Positions 48,265 to 57,851 are shown, counted from the first letter of the stretch. The stretch is DNA of 64,000 nucleotides from an uncultured Methylococcaceae bacterium (GCA_903917345.1 CAIXAE010000008.1:62001-126000), one strand, 5' to 3'. Notes: a model not told the origin generated them from the letters alone. A program made the numbers and translations.

Positions 48265-49314
48265 ATGACTACTCATACCCAGAAGCGCGCCTGTTTTTTT
48301 GGTGGATTATTATTACTTGTATTAGGCGTATGGGTCTTACATGGATTCCTCGATTTATTAGCATGGGCCGTTGTGCTTGCCATTTCAACGTGGCCACTTT
48401 ACAAACGATTGCTTTCTATCGTCCATTTTCACCATAAAGAAACGTGTGTCGGCTTAGGATTAACGATATTAATAGCCGCTGTTATTTTTATGCCTGTCGG
48501 TTATGGCTTAAGTCGCTTAATCACTGAGGGACAAAACCTCGCAGAACTATTAAAGGTGGCTGATGTTAATGGAATACCCTGTCCCATCTGGGTTGAGAAT
48601 TTGCCATGGATAGGAACAAGTGCAAAAGCTATCTGGATAAAAGAACTGGGCAGTGCTACAGCCGCTAATAATGCTTTTCATTTGATAGATAGTGGCAGTG
48701 TTTTATATTTTACAAAAGATACGGCTAATCAATTAGTTCAACACTTTTTTGGATTTTTAATTATTTTGCTGACGCTTCTATTTGTTTATCGAAATGGTCA
48801 TAAGTTGGGACAACAAATTTTAGAGAGCAGTCAAAAATTATTTGGAAATAAAGGGTATCGCTTTACCTTACATGCAACCGCAGCAGTACGATCTACTGTA
48901 AATGGTATGTTAATAGTGGGGCTCGGTAAAGGCTTATTAATGGGGGTAGGATATTCAATTGTGAGCTTAGAAAATCCTGCCATTTTAGGATCCATTACTG
49001 GCATCTTTGCTCTAATCCCTTTTGCCGCAAAAATAATATTCAGTGTCTGTGCAATAGTGCTTATTGCACAAGGTCATCCCATAGAAGCCGCTAGTCTGTT
49101 TTCATACGGGATGATCTTAACCATGGTTGCAGACAATTATGTGCGCCCTGCATTAATCGGTGGCGCCGTTAAACTGCCTTTTTTATGGACATTATTAGGT
49201 ATATTTGGCGGCATGGAGGCATTTGGAATGCTCGGCCTATTTTTAGGCCCTGCCTTAATGGCATTATTAATGTCTATATGGCGTGATTGGCTCCACGATT
49301 TAAAAACAGCATAG
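48265..49314 (+). CDS. AI-2E family transporter
   Basis: This 349-residue protein has about seven to eight helices and the family C-terminal pattern: GSITGIFALIPFAAKIIFS, then DNYVRPALIGGAVKLPFLWT and GLFLGPALMALLMSIWRDW. Members were named for autoinducer-2 export, but several act as Na+/H+ or other exchangers, so function here is open. It is convergent with the BepA-like gene, 21 bases away. Confidence 0.88.
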   Translation: MTTHTQKRACFFGGLLLLVLGVWVLHGFLDLLAWAVVLAISTWPLYKRLLSIVHFHHKETCVGLGLTILIAAVIFMPVGYGLSRLITEGQNLAELLKVADVNGIPCPIWVENLPWIGTSAKAIWIKELGSATAANNAFHLIDSGSVLYFTKDTANQLVQHFFGFLIILLTLLFVYRNGHKLGQQILESSQKLFGNKGYRFTLHATAAVRSTVNGMLIVGLGKGLLMGVGYSIVSLENPAILGSITGIFALIPFAAKIIFSVCAIVLIAQGHPIEAASLFSYGMILTMVADNYVRPALIGGAVKLPFLWTLLGIFGGMEAFGMLGLFLGPALMALLMSIWRDWLHDLKTA

Positions 49315-49335
49315 TTAATCTAAAGATTTTATAAA

Positions 49336-50814
49336 TTATCGACTTCTTTTAGCTTCTGCTTGTTGAATGTAGAAGAAATTAAGACGTTCGTTTAAGATAG
49401 AGGAGAGTTGAAAATTAAGATCTGGAGAGGTTTGTGCTAATTTAATTTGCAAGATTGCATCTTGTGTTTGTCCCATTGCAAAGTAATATTCTGCTATATA
49501 TCTATGTGATTCTGCTGGCTGTTTTAAATCACTATAGGCTTGACCTAATAACTCCCAGTAAACAGGGATACGATGTACTTGATAATTTAATGATAATAAT
49601 AACGTTCTTGCAAGATCAGGCTTTTTTACTTTTAATAAAGCCGAGATATATTCCGATTTAATCGCATCGTTATCGGGAAATTGTCCCACTAATTTCTGAT
49701 ATCGCGCCACAGCGATAGGATAATTGTGAGCGTCATAAGCGGCGTTAGCTAAGGCACTGGCATACTGAGATTGCTCTGGGTAATCATGAATCAATGCTTG
49801 AAATATGTTTTCTGCTTCTTTAAATTGTTCAGTCTTTAAGGCGACTAGTCCCAAACCATATTTTGCAACTGTACGTTGTTCTGGAGTACCCAGAGACGTC
49901 CTGGCCATAAAATATTCTTTAGACGCATTTTTTTTGGGGTCTGCATCAGTAATAACGCGAATTTTAGCTTTAGCTAGCTGATAGTGCAGAGAGTCGGGGT
50001 ATTGTTTATAAGGGTAAGTTTCAGCTCTACCGCGAGTATCCGAGATACGAGAGGCCGTAACGGGGTGAGTTCTTAAAAACTCAGGTACTGATTGCCCATA
50101 ATAGCGAGTGGCTTGCTGTAAACGCTCAAAGAACGTGGGCATACTACGTGGATCAAACTGAGAAGCCGATAAAGTTTGCATACCGACACGATCTGCTTCT
50201 TCTTCATTCTCGCGGGTGAAGTTGATTTGAAACTGGATATTCCCTCCCATAATAGCCATGATAGCGGCTTGTCCCATTTGCGGCGACTGTGTTCCTAATA
50301 ATATAGCGGCTAACATACCTGCTGCACTGGGAATTGATAATCTGCCTGCAGCTTCAGCTGCACGAAATAAATGGCGTTGCGTGACATGTGAAATTTCGTG
50401 GGCAAGTACTGAAGCGAGTTCACTTTCGGCTTCAGTCATCAGAATCAAACCTGAGTTAACCCCAATATATCCGCCAGGTCCTGCGAACGCGTTGATATCA
50501 TTTTCCATGACTACAAAGAAATGAAAGGGATGACTGGGCGCGTCACTGTTAGCCGTTAATTTTTGGCCAATCGATTGAATATAATCTTGAATCTCTGGAT
50601 CTTGATTAATGGTAATCTGAGAATGTAAGCTTCTAAAAAACTCTTCACCAAATTCTTTTTCTTCAGCAGGCGATATTAAAGTACCTGATGAATCGCCCAT
50701 ATCAGGCAATTCAATTTTAGTGATTTCTTCAGCGTATTGAATAGTCGGTAGAAGCGATACACATATAGCAATTGAGAGAGTCGTGCGCTTGAACATTTTA
50801 GTTTTGAAGGACAT
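49336..50814 (-). CDS. bepA: M48 metalloprotease with TPR repeats, BepA-like
   Basis: The track start (50892) is unlikely. An ATG at 50814 (MSFKTKMFKRTTLSIAICV) or one six codons further in opens a signal peptide; no ribosome site decides between them. The protease domain has the zinc motif LAHEISHVTQRH and the downstream glutamate in ENEEEADRVGMQ. The C-terminal half is TPR-like (QFKEAENIFQALIHDYPEQS). In E. coli, BepA is periplasmic and helps or degrades LptD and BamA. Length (492) is close to BepA (487). Confidence 0.9.
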   Translation of the reverse strand: MSFKTKMFKRTTLSIAICVSLLPTIQYAEEITKIELPDMGDSSGTLISPAEEKEFGEEFFRSLHSQITINQDPEIQDYIQSIGQKLTANSDAPSHPFHFFVVMENDINAFAGPGGYIGVNSGLILMTEAESELASVLAHEISHVTQRHLFRAAEAAGRLSIPSAAGMLAAILLGTQSPQMGQAAIMAIMGGNIQFQINFTRENEEEADRVGMQTLSASQFDPRSMPTFFERLQQATRYYGQSVPEFLRTHPVTASRISDTRGRAETYPYKQYPDSLHYQLAKAKIRVITDADPKKNASKEYFMARTSLGTPEQRTVAKYGLGLVALKTEQFKEAENIFQALIHDYPEQSQYASALANAAYDAHNYPIAVARYQKLVGQFPDNDAIKSEYISALLKVKKPDLARTLLLSLNYQVHRIPVYWELLGQAYSDLKQPAESHRYIAEYYFAMGQTQDAILQIKLAQTSPDLNFQLSSILNERLNFFYIQQAEAKRSR

Positions 50815-50918
50815 GAATAACGCAATAAGATGGACGTAAAAATTTTTATCTATTATAGAATAAGGACACTTTATAATAAACCTGCATATCAATCTGATTA
50901 ATTAACAATAAAACCTAA

Positions 50919-51308
50919 ATGAAATTTGTTATTCAAATCAATACCAGCCCCTATCATTCTCAAGCGAGTTACATGGCTTTACAATTTGCTAAAGCCGCGT
51001 TGAAAGAAGGTCATGAAGTCTTTAGAATCTTTTTTTATCATGACGGTATCTTCAATGCTTTTAGACATTCAACACCCCTTGACGATGAGCTTAATATGAC
51101 TCAGCAATGGTCAGCACTAGCCAAATATTATCAAGTTGATTTAGTAGTGTGTATTTCTGCAGCACAACGACGAGGTTTATTATCAAGCGATGAGTCTAGT
51201 AGGCAAGGTAAAGTAGACAATGATTTAGCAGAAGGCTTTAGGATCTCAGGATTAGGTCAATGGGTTGAAGGAACCCTATTAGCCGATCGATTTCTCGTAT
51301 TTGGCTAA
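50919..51308 (+). CDS. tusD: Sulfurtransferase subunit TusD (DsrE family)
   Basis: This 129-residue DsrE-fold protein has the catalytic cysteine at residue 78 in DLVVCISAAQRRGL, the same position as E. coli TusD. The protein relays sulfur from TusA to TusE for 2-thiouridine in tRNA; in sulfur oxidisers the homolog DsrE serves the Dsr pathway. It is divergent from bepA, with only 104 bases (from the BepA ATG at 50814) between them. tusC follows four bases later. Confidence 0.92.
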   Translation: MKFVIQINTSPYHSQASYMALQFAKAALKEGHEVFRIFFYHDGIFNAFRHSTPLDDELNMTQQWSALAKYYQVDLVVCISAAQRRGLLSSDESSRQGKVDNDLAEGFRISGLGQWVEGTLLADRFLVFG

Positions 51309-51312
51309 GCGC

Positions 51313-51669
51313 ATGAAAAAATATATATTTGTTTTAAGTAATGCTGCTCATACAGGGACTTATTTACAAGAAACACTGGATGTTATTTTAACTACGGCCG
51401 CATTCGACCAGAGTGTTGCTATCCTCTTAGTAGATGATGCAGTGTTTGATTTAAAACAATATCAACATTCAACTGAATTAACTTTTAAGGATACCAGTGC
51501 GATATTTCAGTCACTAGCACTATACGATGTAACTAATATCTACGTAGAGCTCGAATCTATGCAAGCATATGGTATTCAACATTCGGATTTGATAATGAAC
51601 GCAAAAATCATCGATAGATCGGATGTTAACAGTTTAGTCAAACAATACGATGTTGTTTACTCTAGTTGA
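51313..51669 (+). CDS. tusC: Sulfur relay protein TusC (DsrF family)
   Basis: The track starts at a TTG overlapping tusD. The ATG at 51313, four bases after the tusD stop, is better and gives 118 residues. It begins MKKYIFVLSNAAHTGTYLQE and has the DsrE/F fold (SVAILLVDDAVFDLKQYQHS). It is a structural subunit of the TusBCD hexamer. The third gene, tusB, should follow, but instead a convergent membrane-protein gene begins five bases after the stop. Confidence 0.86.
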   Translation: MKKYIFVLSNAAHTGTYLQETLDVILTTAAFDQSVAILLVDDAVFDLKQYQHSTELTFKDTSAIFQSLALYDVTNIYVELESMQAYGIQHSDLIMNAKIIDRSDVNSLVKQYDVVYSS

Positions 51670-51674
51670 GTTTT

Positions 51675-52121
51675 TTAGCTGATTTCTAAATTATCATCAT
51701 TTTTAGTCGATAATCTTTTCTCAATATCCGCCATGACACCAAACAGAATATGTGACATGCCGGTGTACATAAAAAATATTGGAAAATGTTCATCTATGGC
51801 AACCGTATTTATCTCGCCATAAAATTCCATTGATCCAATCATCAAAATTAAGAAAAAACCAACAGGCATCATAAATCTAAAGTTTTTTGTCACAAAGCAA
51901 TAAAAAAGCACAACGCACTCAGTTAATGCCAGATAAACCATAATCATGCGCAAATTATTATCTAATGCGCCGTACAAATCTTCATTGAATATAAACAAGG
52001 AGTATTCATCGTTGATTGATAAAAAACTGGCTCCAATTAATATCGCAACAGCACAGTAGAAATTGAGCTCGATTAAGATTCTTAAAGCCGTAAATTTATG
52101 GTTAGATAGTGAATTCATCAT
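51675..52121 (-). CDS. Four-helix membrane protein, unknown
   Basis: This 148-residue protein has four membrane helices (for example NFYCAVAILIGASFL, MIMVYLALTECVVLFYCFV, MMPVGFFLILMIGSM, FFMYTGMSHILFGVM). I do not recognise the family with confidence; the layout is loosely PsiE-like. It faces tusDC. A strong terminator-like hairpin with seven Ts on the same strand lies 12 bases upstream of its ATG, so its expression may depend on anti-termination or a promoter within a very short leader. Confidence 0.6.
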   Translation of the reverse strand: MMNSLSNHKFTALRILIELNFYCAVAILIGASFLSINDEYSLFIFNEDLYGALDNNLRMIMVYLALTECVVLFYCFVTKNFRFMMPVGFFLILMIGSMEFYGEINTVAIDEHFPIFFMYTGMSHILFGVMADIEKRLSTKNDDNLEIS

Positions 52122-52132
52122 AATATTCTATC

Positions 52133-52168
52133 CAAAAAAAGACCCTCCTTCAAAAGGTTAAGGAGGGT
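52133..52168 (-). terminator. Intrinsic terminator directly upstream of a membrane-protein gene
   Basis: On the minus strand ACCCTCCTT pairs with AAGGAGGGT over a 9-base loop, followed by CTTTTTTT. It is a canonical intrinsic terminator, yet the next minus-strand feature is a start codon 12 bases on, and no minus-strand gene lies immediately before it. Confidence 0.8.
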
Positions 52169-52353
52169 TTACAGAGGAGGACATTTTGTAACGCACCAAT
52201 TGAATGCAATTACTAATACGGTAGTAATAAAGTTAAAATTCATACTTTATTCATCTTCCAATAACATAACTGGCATAATTTGATTGTCAACTTATACTTG
52301 AACAAAACATGTACAATGTCTTTTCATTTTAATTCAATACGAGAGGTGACACT

Positions 52354-53256
52354 ATGCACAAAGTACTAATAACAGGTGGTACTGGTTTTTTAGGGTCCGC
52401 ATTGGTAAAGGTTTTACAGAATTTAAACTATGACATCACGCTATTAAGCCATGATATAGATAAAGCCCGCTTACTTTTTAATTCCGACATAAAGCTAATC
52501 GGTGGTATCAATCAGATTGATGATAATGCTATTTTTGATAGTGTCATTAACTTAGCAGGGGCCCCCATTTTTGGGCGACCTTGGACAGGCGAAGGTAAAT
52601 CCCTCTTAAGAGACAGTCGAATTATCACTACTCAAGCATTAGTAGATAGAATTTCCACATTACCCCATAAACCTTCTGTTTTAATTAGTGGCTCTGCTAT
52701 TGGAATTTATGGAGAGCAGGGCGATAATAAAATCAGTGAAAAGACTACCGTCAGTCTGAATGATTTCTCACATCATCTGTGTGCTGACTGGGAGAATACT
52801 GCTTTAAAAGCACAAGCGGCAGGGATTAGAGTGTGCTTGATCCGCACTGGTTTAGTCATTGGGGCAGGCGGGGGATTCTTAAAAAGCATGCTATTACCTT
52901 TCAAATTATGTCTAGGAGGAAAGTTAGGGTCGGGTAAACAATGGATGTCATGGATACATATTCAGGATTGGATAGCTATAGTAATAAAAATGATCACAGA
53001 TGAAAGCCTGCAGGGGGCTTACAATGCGACAGCACCGCAGCCAGTGACTAATAACGAATTCACTCAGGCTTTAGCCAAACGATTAAATAGAATTGCAGTT
53101 ATTCCATTACCCACGTGGTTTCTAACTGTTCTATTAGGAGAAATGGCCGGTTTGTTACTCTGCAGCCAACGAGTTTTACCTATTAAATTACAAGAATTAA
53201 ATTTCGTATTTAAATACCGTGAACTTCCAAGTGCTCTGAATGCGCTTGATTTATGA
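52354..53256 (+). CDS. TIGR01777-family NAD(P)-dependent epimerase-like protein (YfcH-like)
   Basis: This 300-residue extended SDR protein starts MHKVLITGGTGFLGSALVKV (dinucleotide motif). It has the family motifs NLAGAPIFGRPWTGEGKSLL and SGSAIGIYG, and the C-terminal DUF1731 segment LGEMAGLLLCSQRVLPIKLQ. The substrate of the family is not established. A GAGGTGAC ribosome site precedes it. It is followed two bases later by a small tryptophan-rich protein gene, an operon partner. Confidence 0.9.
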   Translation: MHKVLITGGTGFLGSALVKVLQNLNYDITLLSHDIDKARLLFNSDIKLIGGINQIDDNAIFDSVINLAGAPIFGRPWTGEGKSLLRDSRIITTQALVDRISTLPHKPSVLISGSAIGIYGEQGDNKISEKTTVSLNDFSHHLCADWENTALKAQAAGIRVCLIRTGLVIGAGGGFLKSMLLPFKLCLGGKLGSGKQWMSWIHIQDWIAIVIKMITDESLQGAYNATAPQPVTNNEFTQALAKRLNRIAVIPLPTWFLTVLLGEMAGLLLCSQRVLPIKLQELNFVFKYRELPSALNALDL

Positions 53257-53257
53257 T

Positions 53258-53488
53258 ATGACTACTAAAACTATCAATCAAATTAACCCTAATAAGCTAC
53301 ATTTGAGTAAATGGACAGCCATAGCACCCATCAATAAAGAAAAACATTTTATTGTGACTAAAGTTATCAAAGATGATTTGGAGCAAGTATCCAGTTGCAT
53401 TATTGAAGCTGTAATAACGCACCGAGAAAGTGAAATAAACTGGCTTGATTTACAAGACTCCAACAAATGGCTTTATGGATGGCAATAG
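53258..53488 (+). CDS. TIGR02450-type tryptophan-rich small protein
   Basis: The ATG at 53258, just past the epimerase stop, gives 76 residues; the track start lies inside the previous gene. The family pattern is clear: LSKWTAIAPINKEKHFIVTK, a variable middle, then ITHRESEINWLDLQDSNKW and a final LYGWQ. Function is unknown. Translation is probably coupled to the epimerase gene. Confidence 0.85.
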   Translation: MTTKTINQINPNKLHLSKWTAIAPINKEKHFIVTKVIKDDLEQVSSCIIEAVITHRESEINWLDLQDSNKWLYGWQ

Positions 53489-53654
53489 TTCATACATTTC
53501 CTAATAGCAATCATCTCGTCAATGTTATGATGTAATTAGATTGTATCTTGATGAGTTTATATTTAAAATTCACTCACATTTGTTTCGTTTATTTGCATAA
53601 AAGACATAAATATCGCGTCCTTAATAAAACTTATAATAATATCTGGAGAATAGT

Positions 53655-54659
53655 ATGTTTAAAATTCGTTCGCTAGTCGCTGCACTGGCGTTAGTTAGTT
53701 CAATATCAGTTGCCTCAGCATGGGAAATACTCCCCACTTCGGCACCAGCTCCCGCCGACAATCCAACCACTGATGAGAAAGTAGAATTAGGCAAAATGCT
53801 TTATCATGACCCTCGTTTATCATCTACAGGCACTGTTTCATGTGCATCATGTCATAACACCATGTTAGGCGGTGAAGATAATAGACCTAATTCTATGGGC
53901 GTTAATGGACAAACGGGTGGTCGTAGTGCACCCACTATATGGAATGCAGCCTTCAATGCAGTTCAGTTCTGGGATGGAAGAGCAGCAACTTTAGAAGCTC
54001 AAGCTGCAGGACCCGTTACTAACCCGATTGAAATGGGCATGAAAAGTTGGGATGATGTGGTTGCAAGACTAAAGACAATCGAAGGCTACCAAGTTGCATT
54101 TACATCAGCATTTGGTAAAAATTCAATTTCTAAAGATAATGCAACTAAAGCAATTGCCGCATATGAAAGAACGTTAATCACGCCATTCAGTCCTTATGAC
54201 AGATTTGTAGAGGGTGATAAATCAGCTTTAACAGCACAACAAGTGCGTGGTATGGAAAAAGTACAATCTTTAGGCTGTACTTCTTGCCACAGTGGCCCCG
54301 CATTCAATGGCCCTGGTATGTTCCAACAATTCCCAATTCATAGCAATCCTGTTTATGCCGCTAAATATCACTTTAAAGATGATAAAGGTTTAGCTGAGGT
54401 CACTAAAAAAGAAAGCGACGAACATCTTTTCAAAGTACCCACACTGCGTAATATTGCATTAACTGCACCTTATTTTCATAATGGCGCTGTAAAAACCTTA
54501 GATGAAGCAGTCACTGTTATGGCTAAAACTCAATTAGATAAAGAATTGAGTAAAGCAGAAGTAGCTGACATTGTTGCCTTCTTAAATGGCTTAACAGGCC
54601 AGTTCCCAAAACAAACAATGCCAGTTTTACCAGCCACACCAGGTTCAACATTTAATTAA
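53655..54659 (+). CDS. Di-heme cytochrome c peroxidase
   Basis: A signal peptide (VAALALVSSISVASA) leads to a mature protein with two heme c motifs, SCASCHNTMLGG and GCTSCHSGPAFN, and the family segment NPIEMGMKSWDDVVARLK. The end LRNIALTAPYFHNGAVKTLD is the typical C-terminal heme-domain motif. It reduces hydrogen peroxide in the periplasm using electrons from a cytochrome c or cupredoxin; the cupredoxin near 12 kb could donate, but that is a guess. TCTGGAGAATAGT supplies a ribosome site. Confidence 0.92.
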   Translation: MFKIRSLVAALALVSSISVASAWEILPTSAPAPADNPTTDEKVELGKMLYHDPRLSSTGTVSCASCHNTMLGGEDNRPNSMGVNGQTGGRSAPTIWNAAFNAVQFWDGRAATLEAQAAGPVTNPIEMGMKSWDDVVARLKTIEGYQVAFTSAFGKNSISKDNATKAIAAYERTLITPFSPYDRFVEGDKSALTAQQVRGMEKVQSLGCTSCHSGPAFNGPGMFQQFPIHSNPVYAAKYHFKDDKGLAEVTKKESDEHLFKVPTLRNIALTAPYFHNGAVKTLDEAVTVMAKTQLDKELSKAEVADIVAFLNGLTGQFPKQTMPVLPATPGSTFN

Positions 54660-54668
54660 TCAAAGACA

Positions 54669-54699
54669 GGGGGGTAAGTTACCTTATCCCCCCTCTTTA
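54669..54699 (+). terminator. Terminator after cytochrome c peroxidase
   Basis: GGGGGG plus TAAG pairs with CTTA and CCCCCC (one-base bulge) over a four-base loop, followed by TCTTTATT, 10 bases past the stop. Confidence 0.82.
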
Positions 54700-54732
54700 T
54701 TCAAAAGCACACTAATCCTATAGGATCGAATC

Positions 54733-55149
54733 ATGAGTAATGTATTTAGTTTTACTGGCACTGTAGGTCGAGATGCAGAAGTAAGATATGCACCCTCCGG
54801 AATGGCTATCCTAAACGTAACAGTTGCGAACAATATTGGCTTTGGGGAGAAACAACAAACCTTGTGGATCCGCGTTGTTTTATTTGGAAAGCGTGCTGAA
54901 GGTCAGTTACAAAACTACCTTAAAAAGGGTCAACAAGTATTTGTCTCAGGTGAGCTTTCTCAAAGTGAGTACACGGGTGCTGACGGTGTCACAAAAACAA
55001 GTCTTGAACTCAGTGCAAATATTATTGATTTAGTGGGAAAAAGGGGCGAAAACAGCGGCTCAACATCACCACGAGAATATACTCCTGCAAAACAATCGCC
55101 CAATGTAGAAACTTATGATGCTCCGTATGACGATGACATACCGTTCTAG
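54733..55149 (+). CDS. ssb: Single-stranded DNA-binding protein
   Basis: The OB-fold begins NVFSFTGTVGRDAEVRYAPS and includes TLWIRVVLFGKRAEGQLQN and KKGQQVFVSGELSQSEY. The acidic tip DDDIPF recruits repair and replication proteins. At 138 residues it is shorter than E. coli SSB (178), with a short linker. It stands alone rather than beside uvrA, so it may be a second SSB. A promoter must lie in the short gap after the peroxidase terminator. Confidence 0.9.
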   Translation: MSNVFSFTGTVGRDAEVRYAPSGMAILNVTVANNIGFGEKQQTLWIRVVLFGKRAEGQLQNYLKKGQQVFVSGELSQSEYTGADGVTKTSLELSANIIDLVGKRGENSGSTSPREYTPAKQSPNVETYDAPYDDDIPF

Positions 55150-55209
55150 GATGTGTTAGACAGGTGCAGAAGAGATTAAATCTAAAACATTTAGTTTTAG
55201 ATTTATGTA

Positions 55210-55978
55210 CTAGATTTTTGTAGAGGCTACAGAAGGGAGTTTGTTTAATTCCGAGTCTACAGAGAGTTGAGAGTTATCTTCATCAAATTGTAGTTTCAAA
55301 GAAATATTAGCTTGTACTGAACTTTTAAGGTGCCAGAAGATAATATCGTAAAAAACCTCTGAATTATTATAATAATCAATGTAACTCAGGCCGTTAAATA
55401 CATTGTTAAATTGAGTGAATTTAGTATTTATAACTTGAGTGGCTTGATCTCCGTACACAGACCAAATACATATCTTATTTTCATTTAAGAACCAACTCTG
55501 CCAAGAAGTAAGGAGGAAATTTAACTCTCTTTCTGGCATGAATAAGAATATATCTTGATAGATATCAATGATAATAAGATCATAATCATCAAATTTCTTA
55601 CCGGTTATATCATTTTTAATTTTATTAAAAAAATCTTTATATTCTTCAATATAAACAAAATTTAAAGATAAGGCACCGCCTCGGTATAGAGACATCAATT
55701 TCGATGTTTTATCTGGACATAGACTAAATAGATCACAATGATCTTCGAACGACAGTAAAGCAGTTTTATTATCGGTATTGTTAAGTATTGTTAAGTATTG
55801 TTTGTACAATAAAAGACCTAGCAATTTGTGTTGTCGGAGATGACAACACAAATAAACCTGATTTTTCAAGGGAACTATATTTAGTTTCTAAACTTTGAAT
55901 GCCAATGGTTGAAATATTGGATTCTTTTGAAGATATTTTATGTTGCGTACTATTATTCTTTATTAGACGTAACTTCAT
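55210..55978 (-). pseudogene. BcsE-like gene broken by a 10-bp tandem duplication
   Basis: Two minus-strand frames together make one protein. The first runs from 55978 and ends ...FIVQTILNNT then stop. The second reads ...TILNNTDNKTALLSFEDHCD to 55210. At the junction the 10-bp unit TTAAGTATTG (plus strand) occurs twice (55781-55790 and 55791-55800). With one copy the frames join cleanly into about 252 residues. The product resembles the N-terminal NTPase-like part of BcsE-type cellulose regulators (GGALSLNFVYIEEY, DDYDLIIIDIYQDIF), but no bcs genes are nearby, so the family call is weak. It may be off by phase variation, or a recent pseudogene. Confidence 0.75.
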
Positions 55979-56115
55979 TCTAATGAATCTCAGAAATGTT
56001 CATAATCGAAAAATTGACTAAATAAGTTGCACGACAAGTTAATAAAAATTCTGTTAACGTTTAATTTACCTATATGTAACAGGCCTGTCAAATAAAATAT
56101 TTAAACATTCGTTAA

Positions 56116-57138
56116 TTATAGATATTCTTTTATCAGTAACTCAGCAATTTGAACGCTATTTAAAGCAGCACCTTTTCTTACATTATCACCGACCACCCAT
56201 AAATCGATACCTTTAGGGTGTGAAATGTCTTCTCTAATACGTCCCACAAATACATCGTCATTACCAGAAGAATCGGTAACTGCAGTAGGATATCCCCCGT
56301 CAACTCGCTCATCAACCAGGGTGACGCCGGGAGCTTTTTTCAATAATGCTCTAACTTGTGCAGCGCTAATCTTATCTTGCGTTTCAATATGAACAGCTTC
56401 TGAATGCCCATAGAATACGGGTACACGCACTGCAGTGGCATTCACTAAGACGTTTTCATCACCAAGGATCTTTTGAGTCTCCCAGACCATTTTCATTTCC
56501 TCCTTGGTGTATCCATTGTCCATAAAGACATCTATTTGAGGTAAAACGTTAAATGCAATTTGTTTTGGATAAACCTTAGCTGAGACCGGCTGTAAATTTA
56601 ATAAGTTTAGAGTTTGTTTGCCAAGCTCCTCAATCGCTTCTTTACCTGTGCCAGAGACAGCTTGATACGTACATACATTAATACGTGAAATACCCACCGC
56701 ATCGTATATGGGTTTTAGTGCCACTAACATCTGAATGGTAGAGCAATTAGGGTTTGCAATGATGCCTCTATTGACATATTCAGCAACTTTTTCAGGATTA
56801 ACTTCAGGTACCACTAAGGGTATGTCATCATCATATCTGAACTGTGAAGTGTTATCGATAACAACACATCCAGCAGCTGCAGCGATGGGCGCATACTTTT
56901 CAGAGATAGAAGCCCCAGGTGAAAACAAACCAATTTGTGCTTTAGAGAAATCGAATGTAGCTAAATCTTCTACTCTTAATGAACCGCCCTTAAAAGGTAT
57001 ACGTTTGCCTACTGAATTACTACTAGCAAGGGCATAAACCTCACCCACAGGGAAGTTACGCTCTTCAAGAATAGCCAACATAGCTTCACCCACTGCACCC
57101 GTTGCTCCTACTACAGCAACGTTATAAACTTTACTCAT
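56116..57138 (-). CDS. asd: Aspartate-semialdehyde dehydrogenase
   Basis: This enzyme reduces aspartyl phosphate for lysine, threonine, methionine and diaminopimelate. I take the ATG at 57138; the track begins one codon earlier at TTG. Motifs are VAVVGATGAVGEAMLAILEE, the active-site cysteine in IANPNCSTIQMLVALK and the SGTGKEAIEELGKQ segment. The 340 residues match the family. It is 74 bases downstream of adk's stop, in the same direction. Confidence 0.95.
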   Translation of the reverse strand: MSKVYNVAVVGATGAVGEAMLAILEERNFPVGEVYALASSNSVGKRIPFKGGSLRVEDLATFDFSKAQIGLFSPGASISEKYAPIAAAAGCVVIDNTSQFRYDDDIPLVVPEVNPEKVAEYVNRGIIANPNCSTIQMLVALKPIYDAVGISRINVCTYQAVSGTGKEAIEELGKQTLNLLNLQPVSAKVYPKQIAFNVLPQIDVFMDNGYTKEEMKMVWETQKILGDENVLVNATAVRVPVFYGHSEAVHIETQDKISAAQVRALLKKAPGVTLVDERVDGGYPTAVTDSSGNDDVFVGRIREDISHPKGIDLWVVGDNVRKGAALNSVQIAELLIKEYL

Positions 57139-57212
57139 CAAATATTATCCTAATATAAAAACGAGTCTCTATAGGCTCGCTAACAAACACACTTTAATAG
57201 ATTTATTTACTA

Positions 57213-57851
57213 TTAACCTAAAATCTCAAACACCTTATGAGTGATATCTTCAACTGATCCAACGCCAGAAATAGTTGCGAACTTCACTTCTTTGTTCGAG
57301 GCAGAATAGAATTCAACTAAGGGTTTGGTTTGTGAGTGATAAACCGCTAAACGTTTTCTTACCGTTTCTTCTTTATCATCATCTCTTTGTATTAAAGGTT
57401 CACCTGATACATCATCGATACCAGTAACGTTGGGTGGATTAAATTTGACATGATAACTTCTGCCGGATCCTGGATGAACACGTCTACCTTCGATACGTGT
57501 CACAATCTCTTCATCTGCAACATTAATTTCAATAACATAATCGATAGTGATGCCCATAGTTTCTAAACCTTCAGCTTGGGCTATGGTACGAGGGAAACCG
57601 TCTAACAAAAAGCCATTACTGCAATCATTTTGAGCGATACGATCATTAATTAAGCCTAATATCAAATCATCGGATACCAAGCCACCTGCATCCATAATCT
57701 TCTTTGCTTCTATGCCTAATGGTGTTCCTGCACGCACTGCCGCGCGCAACATATCGCCGGTTGATATTTGAGGGATTGAATATTTTTCTGTAATGAACTG
57801 CGCTTGGGTTCCTTTACCAGAACCAGGGCTTCCTAATAATATAATGCGCAT
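57213..57851 (-). CDS. adk: Adenylate kinase
   Basis: The P-loop [18 protein letters not shown] opens the protein. The AMP site [18 protein letters not shown], the [13 protein letters not shown] motif and a long-form LID ([18 protein letters not shown]) follow. It interconverts ATP, AMP and ADP. At 212 residues it is the normal long form. An AAGTGGAGT ribosome site lies upstream. The 276-bp gap to sucA holds both divergent promoters; I recognised no operator in it. Confidence 0.96.
   Translation of the reverse strand: MRIILLGSPGSGKGTQAQFITEKYSIPQISTGDMLRAAVRAGTPLGIEAKKIMDAGGLVSDDLILGLINDRIAQNDCSNGFLLDGFPRTIAQAEGLETMGITIDYVIEINVADEEIVTRIEGRRVHPGSGRSYHVKFNPPNVTGIDDVSGEPLIQRDDDKEETVRKRLAVYHSQTKPLVEFYSASNKEVKFATISGVGSVEDITHKVFEILG

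Noticed and set aside
55210-55869. Intact 219-residue protein starting at 55869
   Set aside because: The first 32 residues are out-of-frame translation of the upstream part of the same gene; the duplication explains the break.
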